64,000 nucleotides of DNA, taken from contig CABYJE010000003.1 in assembly GCA_902519235.1 (NCBI GenBank), positions 1-64,000 of the forward strand, read 5' to 3'. How positions within the stretch are numbered: position 1 is the stretch's first letter; each line of letters starts with the position of its first letter. Positions 25,735 to 35,802 of this stretch are shown here, piece by piece. The stretch is from an uncultured Prochlorococcus sp. GTDB taxonomy: Bacteria > Cyanobacteriota > Cyanobacteriia > PCC-6307 > Cyanobiaceae. A program made the translations under genes and the position numbers. The notes under the pieces are model-generated. The model was not told the origin of the DNA, searched no databases, and saw nothing but the letters and a program-made list of their open reading frames with translations.

Positions 25735-26394
25735 TTATAAATCCTTTTTTAATGAAGGATAATTGTCTTTCATATATAAACTCAAATCCTCTTTTATCGC
25801 AGTTCTGAGCTTCTCAATATTTGTAGAATCAATTATTGGAAAAGTTTTATTTGCCTCAGGATCTTTTTCAGTAATTGATTTCCAATTCTTACCAACATCT
25901 TTTCCAGAGTTGTTTAGAACCTCATCAAAATTGAAACTCTCATCGTTTTTTTCAGCATCAAATTCGCTAAAAGCTTTATTTATGAGCTCTTTTCTTTTTT
26001 CAAACAGATTCTTGGCTTTTAAAGTATCCGGAAGACCCATAACTGGTTGTAACTCCTTAAGAAGTTTTATTTCCTCTTCAATTAAGAGTGTCCAAACACT
26101 ATGTTTATTTTTTGGAAGATTAGAATTACTAAAAGTGTTAATTTCATCAAGATAAAAATTTAACCATAAATAATATGATTTTTCTTCAATAGTTTTTTTA
26201 ACGGATATCTTTTTATTTTGAATCTTTGGGAGTAACTTTTCTGCTTTCTTTAAAAACTGTCTGTCTTCTCTCTCTAAATTTATTAATCCCCATCTTTGAC
26301 TGTAGTCCCATAAATCTTCGTATCTTGTTAAATCTTCTTGATTCCAACCAAGAGCTTTTAGTTCATGAGAACGATGTGATAATTCCTTTTTCAA
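25735..26394 (-). CDS. Conserved-looking hypothetical protein
   Basis: The 219-residue soluble protein is strongly charged and helical. It begins with SHRSHELKALGWNQEDLTRY and has W-rich elements (LWDYSQRWGLINLEREDR, YYLWLNFYLDEI) suggesting a cyanobacterium-specific family. A second half is acidic. There are no catalytic motifs. A single gene upstream of metY in the same direction with a 71-bp gap follows it. Confidence 0.65.
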   Translation of the reverse strand: MKKELSHRSHELKALGWNQEDLTRYEDLWDYSQRWGLINLEREDRQFLKKAEKLLPKIQNKKISVKKTIEEKSYYLWLNFYLDEINTFSNSNLPKNKHSVWTLLIEEEIKLLKELQPVMGLPDTLKAKNLFEKRKELINKAFSEFDAEKNDESFNFDEVLNNSGKDVGKNWKSITEKDPEANKTFPIIDSTNIEKLRTAIKEDLSLYMKDNYPSLKKDL

Positions 26395-26486
26395 AAAAAC
26401 CTTTTAAAACCATAATAATTCTAACCCTGCAATCAAGATTAGTAAATAAATTAAGAACTTAGCTTTCAAGCAAATTAGACAAGTAA

Positions 26487-27995
26487 TCAATTATTAAAAT
26501 ATTTATTAATAATTTTCAATACATTAATATAACTTGGGTTTTTTTTAGAAATTTGATTATTAGAATCATTATTTTTAAGATAATTTTCTTCTTTGTCAAT
26601 AAAAAATTTCTTGTAAAAGATTTCAATATCATTAAAAAGATAATCACCTTTTAATTTTTCGTTTAGTTCTAAAGATAATTCAGATTTCACAGATTCTTGG
26701 CAAAAATTAGTGATTTCTTCTGCACTAATTAAAACCTTATAAATTTCTTTTTTTTCTTCTGAATTAGCATTAAAGCATAAATAAATCAGATTAATCATTG
26801 AGCAATTATTATTTTTGATTTTGAATTTTTTATAAATGTCTGGCCAAAATTTCAAGGATTTTAGGCCTTCTAAACCGCCTTGACTGAGAGAGTATTTATT
26901 ACAACAATTTACAAATTCTGAGACATCTTTTGGACATCTTTTGAGTTGCAAAAGCATATCTGATAAAACTTGTCCTGCCTGGAAATTCCTTGTTGGTTTT
27001 CCTTCAGTTGGCAGCGTCATGCTCCCTAAAACATCAGCCTTAACAGCATTTAATTGAGAAAAAGTATAATCTCCTTTTTCTAAGTATTTATCATTAATTT
27101 TTTCCTTTGAACTAATTATTTCTTCACCATAACCAAGTTCTTTTAATGAAAGATATTTATTCTCTAATTTATTTTCTTTTCTAACTTGTGATGATACTGA
27201 TGCGGCCTGATCCAAACATTGTGTTAACAAAATCGTATTAATGGTAGGTAGCATTCCTGGCTTGTCAGAATGAAAGTTATTTACAAAACCTGCAAATATT
27301 GATGAGATATTTTTTATTGATTTTATGTATTGACATTCAATATTATGAACTCCAGGAGAAACTTGGATTTTCGGTGACAATTGATTCAAAATTCGAGCTC
27401 CTATTAAAGCAGTCAGGGCATCAGGATGGCAGAAATTCGCAGTAAAACTATCATTAGGATTTCTTAAAGCTCCGTGACGATGAAATCCTGTAAAAAAAGC
27501 TAAATTTGGATATTTATTACAGAGAATAAAGGGGTTTTTGTTTTTATTGTCAATGCAAAAAGAACCGACGAGACAGCCAAGAACCACATTTTCTCTTTTT
27601 AAAGTTTTTCTTAGTTTTAAAGCATGTTTAACATCATCTTGTATGTGATTACTGTTTGAAGCAAGAATAACTATCTCACACTCCAAGAGAAGATCTTTTA
27701 GATCAAAAGACTTTCTTATTCCTTCTGAAGAATAATGTCCCATTCTCTTAATTTTTTCAATAATCTCATTATCCATATCAGAAAGAACATCATTTGAGAA
27801 AGCGCCTAATAAATCTCTATCTTCCCTAGGAGCTAAGAGAATATTATTTGATTTTCCATGCATAGCACAGTTATATGCTAATGATGCAGGATATAAACCA
27901 ACACTGTAGAATCCAACTTTGCTATTCTCTAAATCTTCAATCAATGAATAAAAATATTTTTCATCACTTATGTTTTCTATAAAATTATTCTTCAT
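26487..27995 (-). CDS. NAD-binding dehydrogenase-like protein (glycerol-3-phosphate dehydrogenase superfamily, tentative)
   Basis: In this 502-residue protein, residues about 26-48 (VGFYSVGLYPASLAYNCAMHG) and 106-117 (CEIVILASNSNH) have the spacing of a Rossmann fold as in NAD-dependent glycerol-3-phosphate dehydrogenases. A conserved-looking FFTGFHRHGALRNPNDSF and NAVKADVLGSMTLPTEGKPT follow. The glycine fingerprint is atypical. It lies divergent to the StpA-like phosphatase (163 bp between starts), which suggests a role near glycerol-phosphate or compatible-solute metabolism; this is inference. Confidence 0.5.
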   Translation of the reverse strand: MKNNFIENISDEKYFYSLIEDLENSKVGFYSVGLYPASLAYNCAMHGKSNNILLAPREDRDLLGAFSNDVLSDMDNEIIEKIKRMGHYSSEGIRKSFDLKDLLLECEIVILASNSNHIQDDVKHALKLRKTLKRENVVLGCLVGSFCIDNKNKNPFILCNKYPNLAFFTGFHRHGALRNPNDSFTANFCHPDALTALIGARILNQLSPKIQVSPGVHNIECQYIKSIKNISSIFAGFVNNFHSDKPGMLPTINTILLTQCLDQAASVSSQVRKENKLENKYLSLKELGYGEEIISSKEKINDKYLEKGDYTFSQLNAVKADVLGSMTLPTEGKPTRNFQAGQVLSDMLLQLKRCPKDVSEFVNCCNKYSLSQGGLEGLKSLKFWPDIYKKFKIKNNNCSMINLIYLCFNANSEEKKEIYKVLISAEEITNFCQESVKSELSLELNEKLKGDYLFNDIEIFYKKFFIDKEENYLKNNDSNNQISKKNPSYINVLKIINKYFNN

Positions 27996-28158
27996 TTTTG
28001 GAAATTCTTGATAAATTTTTAATTTCTAACCCATACCAACATTCTTCTACATTAAAGTAATTCTTGACCATAGCAAATTATTTATTGTAAATAATGAATT
28101 TTTTAATTTATAATTTCTGGGAAATAGAAATTAAATTAAAAGAGAAATAATTATATAT

Positions 28159-29379
28159 ATGGAATATATGGCAAGTAATTTAAAGGCACAAAAACAATTA
28201 ATTTCTTCTAAAAATATCTTAATTATTCAAGACATTGACGGAGTTTGTATACCTTTAGTTAAAGATCCAATGACTAGAGAATTAGAATCAAAATATATCT
28301 ATGCAGTAAAAGAATTTGCGGAGGAATTCTTTGTATTAACTTGCGGGGAACATGAAGGCCCGAGAGGCGTTAACAGAATAATAGAAAGGAGTTTAAGAAG
28401 CACTACTGAGCCTAAAAACAAAGAACTATATTTAAGAGGTTTAGCAGCCTGTGGAGTAGAGTATCAAGACAACAATGGTGAAATAAGTTTCGAAGGAGTC
28501 TCAGAAAAAGAACTAAATTTTTTATCTAAAGTACCTAGTTTAATAAGACCAAAGTTTAATTTTATAGTTAAGAATATTTTTCCTGAACTTAGCCAAGAAG
28601 ATATCAATTTTCACGCAGTAAAATCAATATGCGAAACACGCTTCTCGCCAACGATTAATTTCAATAGTCTCTTTGATTTAGTTAATAATGATTCTGATAA
28701 AAGAAAGCTTATTCAAATAAGTTTTGAAAAAATGATGAATGAAATCATCTTAAAAGCTGAATCCGAAGGCCTTAAAAACTCATTTTTCCTGCATATTTCA
28801 CCAAATTTAGGAAATAAAAATGGTAAAGAAACAATTAAACTTTCTTCTAAAGATGATATTGGATCAACAGATATACAATTACTTATTAAAGGAGCAGTTA
28901 AAGATTCTGGAGTTTTATTTCTTTTAAATAAATTTATTGCTGATAAAACTGGTAAAGCTCCTTTTGGAAATAATTTTAATTTTAAAAATTCTCCAAATTC
29001 TATTACGGGAAAAATTGATTTATGCAAAAGAACTATTCAAACAGAAGATATGCCTTTGATTGTAGGAGTTGGTGACACAATAACATCAAAGAAAAATAAT
29101 GGTGAAAAGGGTTATTTGAGAGGCGGAAGTGACAGATCTTTTTTAGAATTTATACAAATATTAGGTAATGAATTTGGTATTAATAATAAAATAATTTTTG
29201 TAGATAGTAGTTCTGGTGAAGTTGAAAGACCTTCTACAAAAAAAACTGGTTTAACAGGGATAAGTGATCTTTATGACAAATTAAAGTTTGACTTAGTTTT
29301 TCAAAATGGTCCCAAAGAATATATAAGTTGGTTTATTGAACTTGCTAATAAAAGATCAAACTTTAGAAAAAATAGTTGA
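28159..29379 (+). CDS. stpA: Glucosylglycerol-phosphate phosphatase-like protein (StpA family)
   Basis: The 406-residue HAD-type phosphatase has the nucleophile motif IIQDIDGVCIPLVKDPMTRE near the start, the StpA signature. A later IVGVGDTITSKKNNG region resembles the acidic metal-binding motif. StpA dephosphorylates glucosylglycerol-phosphate during osmolyte synthesis in cyanobacteria; Prochlorococcus may use it for a related solute. ATG at 28159 or 28168 are both possible. The arsS gene follows after 40 bp. Confidence 0.75.
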   Translation: MEYMASNLKAQKQLISSKNILIIQDIDGVCIPLVKDPMTRELESKYIYAVKEFAEEFFVLTCGEHEGPRGVNRIIERSLRSTTEPKNKELYLRGLAACGVEYQDNNGEISFEGVSEKELNFLSKVPSLIRPKFNFIVKNIFPELSQEDINFHAVKSICETRFSPTINFNSLFDLVNNDSDKRKLIQISFEKMMNEIILKAESEGLKNSFFLHISPNLGNKNGKETIKLSSKDDIGSTDIQLLIKGAVKDSGVLFLLNKFIADKTGKAPFGNNFNFKNSPNSITGKIDLCKRTIQTEDMPLIVGVGDTITSKKNNGEKGYLRGGSDRSFLEFIQILGNEFGINNKIIFVDSSSGEVERPSTKKTGLTGISDLYDKLKFDLVFQNGPKEYISWFIELANKRSNFRKNS

Positions 29380-29419
29380 CTTTTTAATTTTCGAATGACA
29401 ATTTAAAAATAATAGATTT

Positions 29420-30352
29420 ATGAAAGAAAAATTCCCCTCAATATATAAAGAGCCTATAGAAACATTGCAAATTAACATAGGTTATAAATGCAATCAGGCT
29501 TGCAAGCATTGTCATGTCAATTCAAGTCCCCTAAGGACTGAAAAGATGTCCAATGAAATGATATCTCTTATTCCAAAGATAATTGAAAAATACAAAATTA
29601 AGACTTTAGATATTACGGGTGGTGCGCCAGAACTTCACCCAGAATTTAAAAACCTAATAAACAGTTTGAGCACAAAACAAGTTGATATTATTGATAGGTG
29701 CAATTTGACAATTTTCTTTGAAGAAGGTTATGAAGATCTTCCTCAATTTCTTGCAAAGAATAAAGTGATAGTTACTGCTTCGCTACCATGTTATGAAAAA
29801 AATAATGTTGATTTTCAAAGGGGTTTTGGCGTTTTTGAAAAAAGTATTAATGCCATAAAAATTCTTAATGATTTAGGCTATGGAAAGGAAGAAAATGGAT
29901 TACAATTAAACCTTGTTTACAATCCTGTAAGCCCAATCCTCCCTCCCTCTCAGGAAATTTTGGAGAAGGATTATAAAAAAATACTATTCGAAAAATACAA
30001 TATCGTTTTTAATAACTTATATACAATAACTAATATGCCAATAAATAGATATGAAGAGTCTCTTAGAAGAGAAGGGAAACTAAATACTTATTACAAACTA
30101 CTAAAAGAAAATTTTAATGAAAAAAATTTAGAAAATCTTATGTGTAAAAAGACAATTAGCGTAAATTGGCTAGGAGAAATTTATGATTGTGACTTTAACC
30201 AACAGATAAATTTCCGAGATGATAAAGGTCCAAAGACACTTTTTGATCTATTGGATGAATCTATTACATTTGACTACGGGGTAGCTGTAAAAGAACATTG
30301 TTTTGCTTGCACTGCAGGCGCAGGCTCAAGTTGTGGGGGGACTTTAAGTTAA
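29420..30352 (+). CDS. arsS: Radical SAM protein ArsS (arsenosugar biosynthesis type)
   Basis: The 310-residue radical SAM enzyme has the cluster motif C-x3-C-x2-C in CNQACKHCHVN (residues about 19-29). The GGE-like step follows (LDITGGAPELHP). The C-terminal Cys-containing part (MCKKTISVNWLGEIYDCDFN, then HCFACTAGAGSSCGG) is typical of the ArsS/DUF3641 family. It is proposed to add the 5'-deoxyadenosyl group in arsenosugar formation. No arsM is next to it in this window. Confidence 0.85.
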   Translation: MKEKFPSIYKEPIETLQINIGYKCNQACKHCHVNSSPLRTEKMSNEMISLIPKIIEKYKIKTLDITGGAPELHPEFKNLINSLSTKQVDIIDRCNLTIFFEEGYEDLPQFLAKNKVIVTASLPCYEKNNVDFQRGFGVFEKSINAIKILNDLGYGKEENGLQLNLVYNPVSPILPPSQEILEKDYKKILFEKYNIVFNNLYTITNMPINRYEESLRREGKLNTYYKLLKENFNEKNLENLMCKKTISVNWLGEIYDCDFNQQINFRDDKGPKTLFDLLDESITFDYGVAVKEHCFACTAGAGSSCGGTLS

Positions 30353-30358
30353 AAACTG

Positions 30359-30811
30359 CTAAATGCAATTAGGACAAATAGCTCTTACATTTAAAGAGGA
30401 TTCAATTAGTTTAAAACCATTAACTTTTGCTGCAACTTTGCCTGCCTCTAAAACTTCGTCATTTTCGAATTCTTCTGTTCTTCCACACCTAATACAAATC
30501 AAATGATGATGGTCTGGTGTGTCGTTACTAAGCAATTCATATCTATGTCCACCCTCACTGAGTTCTAATTCATGAAGCAAACCCATTTCTACTAAAAGTC
30601 TTAAAGTTCTATAAATTGTTGCTAGTGAAACTTTGGAGCTTGTTTTGACTAACTTTTCATGAACCTCTTCAGCACTAAGATGCTTTCCAGAGCCAATATT
30701 TTCAAATAAATTAAGAACCTTTAGCCTCTGAGGAGTTAACCTCTTCCCATCTTTATGTAAACCATCACCAAGAGGAGATGTAATGACATTGTATTGAGAG
30801 GATAATGACAA
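30359..30811 (-). CDS. Fur-family metal-dependent transcription regulator
   Basis: The 150-residue protein has the winged HTH (LSAEEVHEKLVKTSSKVSLA, then TIYRTLRLLVEMGLLHEL) and the metal-sensing dimerisation domain. HHHLICIRCGRTEEF and the final ICPNC give the two CxxC pairs of a structural zinc site. It could be Fur, Zur or PerR; the sequence alone does not decide. The 3' end faces arsS with a 6-bp gap. Confidence 0.9.
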   Translation of the reverse strand: MSLSSQYNVITSPLGDGLHKDGKRLTPQRLKVLNLFENIGSGKHLSAEEVHEKLVKTSSKVSLATIYRTLRLLVEMGLLHELELSEGGHRYELLSNDTPDHHHLICIRCGRTEEFENDEVLEAGKVAAKVNGFKLIESSLNVRAICPNCI

Positions 30812-30927
30812 AATTAACCAATGGCTATTCTCAATAATAACTGTAGATGAGAGTAAAACAACTTATTGATTTAAAATGTTTACTAAAGTTCTTCAAAATA
30901 TTATGTTAAATGTATCTTTATGTTTAA

Positions 30928-31497
30928 ATGATGAATGATCAAGAAATCTCTTCTGACAAATTATCAGCGAAAGTAAACTCCTTGCTAATTATTGATATTC
31001 AGGAAAAAATAATAAGACCAATTTTTAATAAGGATTCAATAATCAAAAACATCAAAAAGCTAACAAATGCTTACCAAATTTTAGAAGAAAACATATTTAT
31101 ATCTGAACAGAACCCACTTAAATTGGGGGCAACGATAACTGAATTATCACCCATAGCAAGATTTAGAAAATTTGAAAAAATGGAATTCAGCCTAGCTAAA
31201 TTAGAAGAATTTTTAAAAGAACTTAAAGATAAGAAAATTACTAATTTGATAGTTTGTGGGATCGAAACACATATTTGTATTCAACAAACAGTCTTAGATT
31301 GTTTACAAAAAGGATTTGAAGTTATTCTCATATCAGATGCTATGGGAAGTCGAAATAGAGTAGATCATGAAATAGCTTTACAAAGAATGACTCAGAGTGG
31401 AGCGATCTTAACAACAACTGAATCAATAATTTTTGAATTATGCAAAACTGCCGATAGAAAAGAATTTAATGAAATTAGAAATATAATAATGAGTTAA
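30928..31497 (+). CDS. Isochorismatase-family hydrolase
   Basis: The 189-residue cysteine hydrolase has Asp in LLIIDIQEKI (about residue 22), Lys in FRKFEKMEFS and the nucleophile Cys in the VCGIETHICIQQTVLDCL segment (about residue 117). This D-K-C triad is the family signature. The substrate is unknown; many bacterial members are nicotinamidase-like or ycaC-like. It is divergent from the Fur gene. Confidence 0.88.
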   Translation: MMNDQEISSDKLSAKVNSLLIIDIQEKIIRPIFNKDSIIKNIKKLTNAYQILEENIFISEQNPLKLGATITELSPIARFRKFEKMEFSLAKLEEFLKELKDKKITNLIVCGIETHICIQQTVLDCLQKGFEVILISDAMGSRNRVDHEIALQRMTQSGAILTTTESIIFELCKTADRKEFNEIRNIIMS

Positions 31498-31575
31498 AAA
31501 AAAATAAAGACTGGTTTGTTGTTTAGAGATAATTTAAAATTTTATAAGAGATAAATTTTTAGTGTTTATTTGAAT

Positions 31576-32607
31576 ATGAAATTAGTTACTGAAAACTTCC
31601 TTCTGGCAATATCTATTTTTTTTATTGGAATTTTATTGTCGATAATAATTTCTAAACTTTCAAAAATATTTTTTAAAAAGATTTCCAAAAGAACAAAAAC
31701 AAATTTCGATGATTTTATTTTTGAGGTGATACATGGAATTATAAAACCTATAGGTTTCCTCCTCTCATTTTATTTTTCAATTGACTATTTTTTTGCTGAT
31801 GAAATAACTTTCATCTCTGTCTTATTGAATATTTTGAAATTATTTATATTAATAATCATCATAAAAGCTCTCAACAAAGTTTTAATAAGATCTTTAACAG
31901 AATCGACCTCGAAAATTAATGATTCCTCAATTAGTTCAATGGTATCTTCACTAACTCCATTGATAAAAGCATTAACATGGACTATTGGCTCAATATTTTT
32001 CTTACAAAATATAGGTGTTCAAATGACTGCTATTTGGGCTTTACTAAGTGCAGGAGGAATTGGAGCGGGATTAGCTTTGAAAGATCCAGTTCAGGAGTTT
32101 TTTGAATATATAACAATTTTGCTTGATAAACCTTTTCAAAAAGGTGAGTTTATAAAATCTGATGGAGTCCTCGGGATGGTTGAGAGAGTTGGAGTACGAT
32201 CCTCAAGGATAAGAAGTATTAATGGAGAAGTAATAGTAATGAGCAACAGCGCTCTAACAAATGGAATAATTTCAAATTACGCACAAATGGAAAAAAGAAG
32301 GTTAGTGCATAAATTAGGAGTTGTTTATGAAACCTCTCCAAAACTTATGAAATTGATTCCAATAATAATTAAAAAAATAGTTGAAGAGACAAAAGATGCA
32401 TCTTTTGATAGATGTCATTTCACAGATTTCGGCGACTTCAGTCTTAATTTCGAACTTGTTTATTACATCCCAACAAATAATTATCTCGCTGCAATGGAAG
32501 CTCAACAATCTATAAATTTAAGAATTATTGAGGAATTTGCGGTTAATAATATAGAGTTTGCATTCCCAACACAAACCTTAAATATTGAAAGTAACAAAGC
32601 CAAGTGA
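31576..32607 (+). CDS. MscS-type mechanosensitive ion channel
   Basis: The 343-residue protein has an N-terminal transmembrane bundle and the pore helix ALLSAGGIGAGLALKDPVQE near residue 155. A beta-domain follows with GVRSSRIRSINGEVIVMSNS and an alpha-beta C-terminal domain. It serves osmotic release of solutes across the inner membrane. I use ATG 31576 rather than the TTG two codons upstream. Its last 30 bases overlap the convergent reductase gene. Confidence 0.9.
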   Translation: MKLVTENFLLAISIFFIGILLSIIISKLSKIFFKKISKRTKTNFDDFIFEVIHGIIKPIGFLLSFYFSIDYFFADEITFISVLLNILKLFILIIIIKALNKVLIRSLTESTSKINDSSISSMVSSLTPLIKALTWTIGSIFFLQNIGVQMTAIWALLSAGGIGAGLALKDPVQEFFEYITILLDKPFQKGEFIKSDGVLGMVERVGVRSSRIRSINGEVIVMSNSALTNGIISNYAQMEKRRLVHKLGVVYETSPKLMKLIPIIIKKIVEETKDASFDRCHFTDFGDFSLNFELVYYIPTNNYLAAMEAQQSINLRIIEEFAVNNIEFAFPTQTLNIESNKAK

Positions 32608-33579
32608 TCTACAAATCTCTTCACTTAAAATCCAGAGTTTTGAAGCCAACTCAGAGTCATTTGCCTCATCACTAACCTTACTTTCAACTAATTTATGTTT
32701 TTTAAAAGATATAAGTTTATTACTTAAATGAACGTAACCAATATTATTTAAATTTGAATCAAAAACAATTTCTGAAAGAATCTTACCAGCATTTTCTACA
32801 CTTTCAGAAATTCCTAAAATATTTTTTGCAACTTTAGAAAAAATAAAATATCCAGAGAGATTAAAACGTTTGCTATATCTAAAGAAACCTGAATCATCAT
32901 TTGGTATTACAAGACCAGGAGCCCAAGTAATTATAGAAATTTTACTAGAGGATATTTTTAATTTTTTTACAAGTTCTTTAGCAAACAAAATATTACATAA
33001 CTTACTATTTTTATAAGATTCATCAGCATTAAAATTTAAAAATTTACCTGTAACTTTCTTTCTAAAATCAATTAAATTATTAAGCCCTGCTTTCTTTCCT
33101 ATATTTCCACCTGAGCTTTTAGGGTCGTGAACATCTGATGATGTAATAATGATTCTTGATTCTTCATTATCTCTAACAAAATCTTTTAAGATATTAACCA
33201 AGTAAAAATGTGCAAGATGATTAACCGCAAAAGTTAGCTCTACGCCTTGTTTTGATACTTTAGGGTAAAAAGAACCTGTATATTGCAATCCTGCATTTAA
33301 AACAATTACATCTAAAAAAATCTTTTTATTATAAAAATAATTTTTAATATTTTTAATATTCTCTAAATCTGAAAGATCACAATTTTCAATAATATTTAAA
33401 AATTTACTAAGGTAATTTTTATCAAAATATTTATCAATTTTTTTAAGAAATTGATTCTTTCTAAATTCGTTTTTTATTACAACATATAAAATATTTTTCG
33501 TCTTCAGTAGATTAATAATGGCAAAAAACCCGATTCCTGAATTACCTCCAGTAATTAAAATGTTTTTATTTTTAATCAT
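32578..33579 (-). CDS. Short-chain dehydrogenase, protochlorophyllide-reductase-like
   Basis: The 333-residue protein has the SDR nucleotide-binding motif ITGGNSGIGFFAI, NAGLQ, and the catalytic Y-x3-K in ESYKNSKLCNILFAKEL. The SKLCN arrangement and length resemble light-dependent protochlorophyllide oxidoreductases and their retinol-dehydrogenase-like relatives. It is too divergent (very Lys/Asn/Ile-rich) to be called the essential por gene. The substrate is unknown. Confidence 0.72.
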   Translation of the reverse strand: MIKNKNILITGGNSGIGFFAIINLLKTKNILYVVIKNEFRKNQFLKKIDKYFDKNYLSKFLNIIENCDLSDLENIKNIKNYFYNKKIFLDVIVLNAGLQYTGSFYPKVSKQGVELTFAVNHLAHFYLVNILKDFVRDNEESRIIITSSDVHDPKSSGGNIGKKAGLNNLIDFRKKVTGKFLNFNADESYKNSKLCNILFAKELVKKLKISSSKISIITWAPGLVIPNDDSGFFRYSKRFNLSGYFIFSKVAKNILGISESVENAGKILSEIVFDSNLNNIGYVHLSNKLISFKKHKLVESKVSDEANDSELASKLWILSEEICRSLGFVTFNI

Positions 33580-33803
33580 TTAAATTGCTATATTTTTTTT
33601 ATGATAAAAAAATAAATAAAGTTTTTTTTATTTTGTAATCTTATAAATTATTGTTAAAACACTGAAAACTTAGTCACTAGTATTTGAGTAATTTGATTAT
33701 TATTAACCTACTCTCATTACAAGTATTGGATGAAAAATATAACTTTAGGCGCAGAAGTAATAATTTTTTCCATAAATTTCTTGAATCATAAGAATTACAT
33801 TTA

Positions 33804-35087
33804 ATGTCAAAAGAAAATATGCCAGATGTTCTTGTTTTAGGTGCAGGGCCTGCAGGTATGGCTATTGCCTCAGCTTTAGGGAAAGAAAAATTAGATGTTG
33901 AAGTGCTTTCTCCAAATGGACCAGATGAACCTTGGCCAAATACATATGGCATTTGGGGGAAAGAAGTTGATCAACTCGGGCTTCAGGATTTACTTGAATA
34001 TAGATGGAAGAATACTGTAAGTTTTTTTGGGCATGGCGCTTTAGAAGAGCAAGACGACGAGAATAAAGCCACGGAACATTCACTAGATTATGGACTATTT
34101 GATAAGAAGAAACTCCACAATTATTGGTTTAATGAATGCAATAAGTCTTTTATTAAATGGCATCAAGGCTTTGCAAACAAAATACATTTTGAAAAATACA
34201 AAAGTACAGTAACTACAAAAGATGGCAAAACTTACTCTGCAAAATTAGTAGTAGATGCAACAGGATATGATCCTGTTTTTCTTAAATTAAAATCTTGTGG
34301 TCCCTTAGCGGTCCAAACTTGTTACGGGATAGTAGGTAATTTTAGTAAACCTCCACTGAAGAAAGGGCAGTTTGTATTAATGGACTATAGAAATGACCAT
34401 CTTAACGATGAGCAAAAAAAAGAACCGCCAACTTTTCTTTATGCCATGGATATGGGGGATGGGAAATATTTTCTTGAAGAGACATCTCTTGGTTTAGTAA
34501 ATCCTCTAACAATGGAAAATTTAAAAGAGAGATTAGAGAAGAGGCTTTCTTATCGAAATATATCAATCACAAGCATGCAGCACGAAGAGCTTGGCTTATT
34601 TCTGCCCATGAATATGCCAATCCCAGATTTCAAACAGCAAATACTTGGATATGGTGGTGCTGCTTCAATGGTACATCCTGCATCTGGATATTTAATTGGT
34701 AATGTTTTACGAAGAGCTCCACTTGTCGCCAAGGCAGTCTCAGAAGCAATTAAAAACAAAAATCTAAGTACCTATAATATTGCTAGAAAAGGTTGGGAAA
34801 CTTTATGGTCAAAAGAATTAATTAGGAAGAAATCCCTTTACCAATTTGGATTAGAAAAACTCATGAGGTTTGACGAGAAACTATTAAGAGAATTTTTTGG
34901 CAGTTTTTTCCAACTACCTAAAAATCAATGGTATGGTTTTCTAACTGATACTCTTTCTTTAAAAGAGATTGTATATGCGATGTGCGTAATGTTTATAAAG
35001 GCTCCATGGAGTGTAAAGAAAGGTCTTATGATAATGCATGGTAGAGAATTTAAAATGTTGCTTAGGATAATATTTCCAAACATATAA
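33804..35087 (+). CDS. crtL: Lycopene cyclase (CrtL family)
   Basis: The 427-residue flavoprotein has the dinucleotide motif VLVLGAGPAGMAIASALG at the N-terminus, PWPNTYGIWGKEVD after it, and LVVDATGYDP. The cyclase motifs are FLYAMDMGDGKYFLEETSL and GGAASMVHPASGYLIGNVLR. It closes the ends of lycopene to beta or epsilon rings. Prochlorococcus carries both beta and mixed-type cyclases, and I cannot tell which this is. The next SDR gene starts 7 bp later. Confidence 0.88.
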   Translation: MSKENMPDVLVLGAGPAGMAIASALGKEKLDVEVLSPNGPDEPWPNTYGIWGKEVDQLGLQDLLEYRWKNTVSFFGHGALEEQDDENKATEHSLDYGLFDKKKLHNYWFNECNKSFIKWHQGFANKIHFEKYKSTVTTKDGKTYSAKLVVDATGYDPVFLKLKSCGPLAVQTCYGIVGNFSKPPLKKGQFVLMDYRNDHLNDEQKKEPPTFLYAMDMGDGKYFLEETSLGLVNPLTMENLKERLEKRLSYRNISITSMQHEELGLFLPMNMPIPDFKQQILGYGGAASMVHPASGYLIGNVLRRAPLVAKAVSEAIKNKNLSTYNIARKGWETLWSKELIRKKSLYQFGLEKLMRFDEKLLREFFGSFFQLPKNQWYGFLTDTLSLKEIVYAMCVMFIKAPWSVKKGLMIMHGREFKMLLRIIFPNI

Positions 35088-35094
35088 TTAAAAA

Positions 35095-35802
35095 ATGAGA
35101 ACCATATTAATAAGTGGAGCCAATAGAGGTATTGGACTAAATATTGCACATAAAGAATTAAAAGAAGGCAATAGAATTAGTGTTGGCATAAGAGATTTAG
35201 AATCATTAAAAGGTAGCGCTATTGATCCAAAGAGATGGCCAGAAGGAAAAATTTTGATCAACCATTATGATGCGTTAAAAAAAATTACAGCCGAAAATTG
35301 GATAAAGAATACCGTAGATGAATTTGGAGGATTTGATTCATTAATAAATTGTTCTGGAGTATTATCGAAAGTTCCTTTCTTATACAAAGATGGTGATGAA
35401 AAAGAAATTTTAGATACATTAAACATCAATTTTTTGGCAATTTGGCATTTATGTAGGCTTTCTTGGGATCATTTATGTACCTCTGGAAGAGGAAGGATTA
35501 TTGTTTTAGTTTCAATGAGTGGGAAAAGATCTAAAGGTGATTTAGCAGCTTATTCCTCTTCTAAGTTTGCTTTGATGGGATTATGTCAAACGATGAAAAA
35601 TAAAGGTTGGGATAAGAATATAAGGATTTCAGCAATTTGCCCAAGCTGGGTTAATACAAAAATGGCCCAAAATATCTCTTCCTTAGACAAATCAAGCATG
35701 ACACAACCTGAAGATATTGCTGAAATATGCTCAACAATTCTTAAGTTACCTACCCAATCAGTTCCATTTGAAATTGCCTTAAATTGTAACTATGAAATTT
35801 AA
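35095..35802 (+). CDS. Short-chain dehydrogenase/reductase
   Basis: The 235-residue classical SDR has ISGANRGIGLNIA (NADP-binding), NCSGVL (NNAG position), a Ser in LVSMSGKRS and the catalytic Y-S-S-S-K in AAYSSSKFALMGL. The substrate is unknown. It lies 7 bp behind the lycopene cyclase gene and is likely co-transcribed with it. Its 3' end overlaps the convergent GIY-YIG-like gene by 4 bp. Confidence 0.85.
   Translation: MRTILISGANRGIGLNIAHKELKEGNRISVGIRDLESLKGSAIDPKRWPEGKILINHYDALKKITAENWIKNTVDEFGGFDSLINCSGVLSKVPFLYKDGDEKEILDTLNINFLAIWHLCRLSWDHLCTSGRGRIIVLVSMSGKRSKGDLAAYSSSKFALMGLCQTMKNKGWDKNIRISAICPSWVNTKMAQNISSLDKSSMTQPEDIAEICSTILKLPTQSVPFEIALNCNYEI

Noticed and set aside
33677-33952. 91-codon minus-strand frame at the start of the lycopene cyclase gene
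   Set aside because: It is antisense to the conserved FAD-binding region of the cyclase; the Pro/Ala/Gly pattern is the shadow of that motif.
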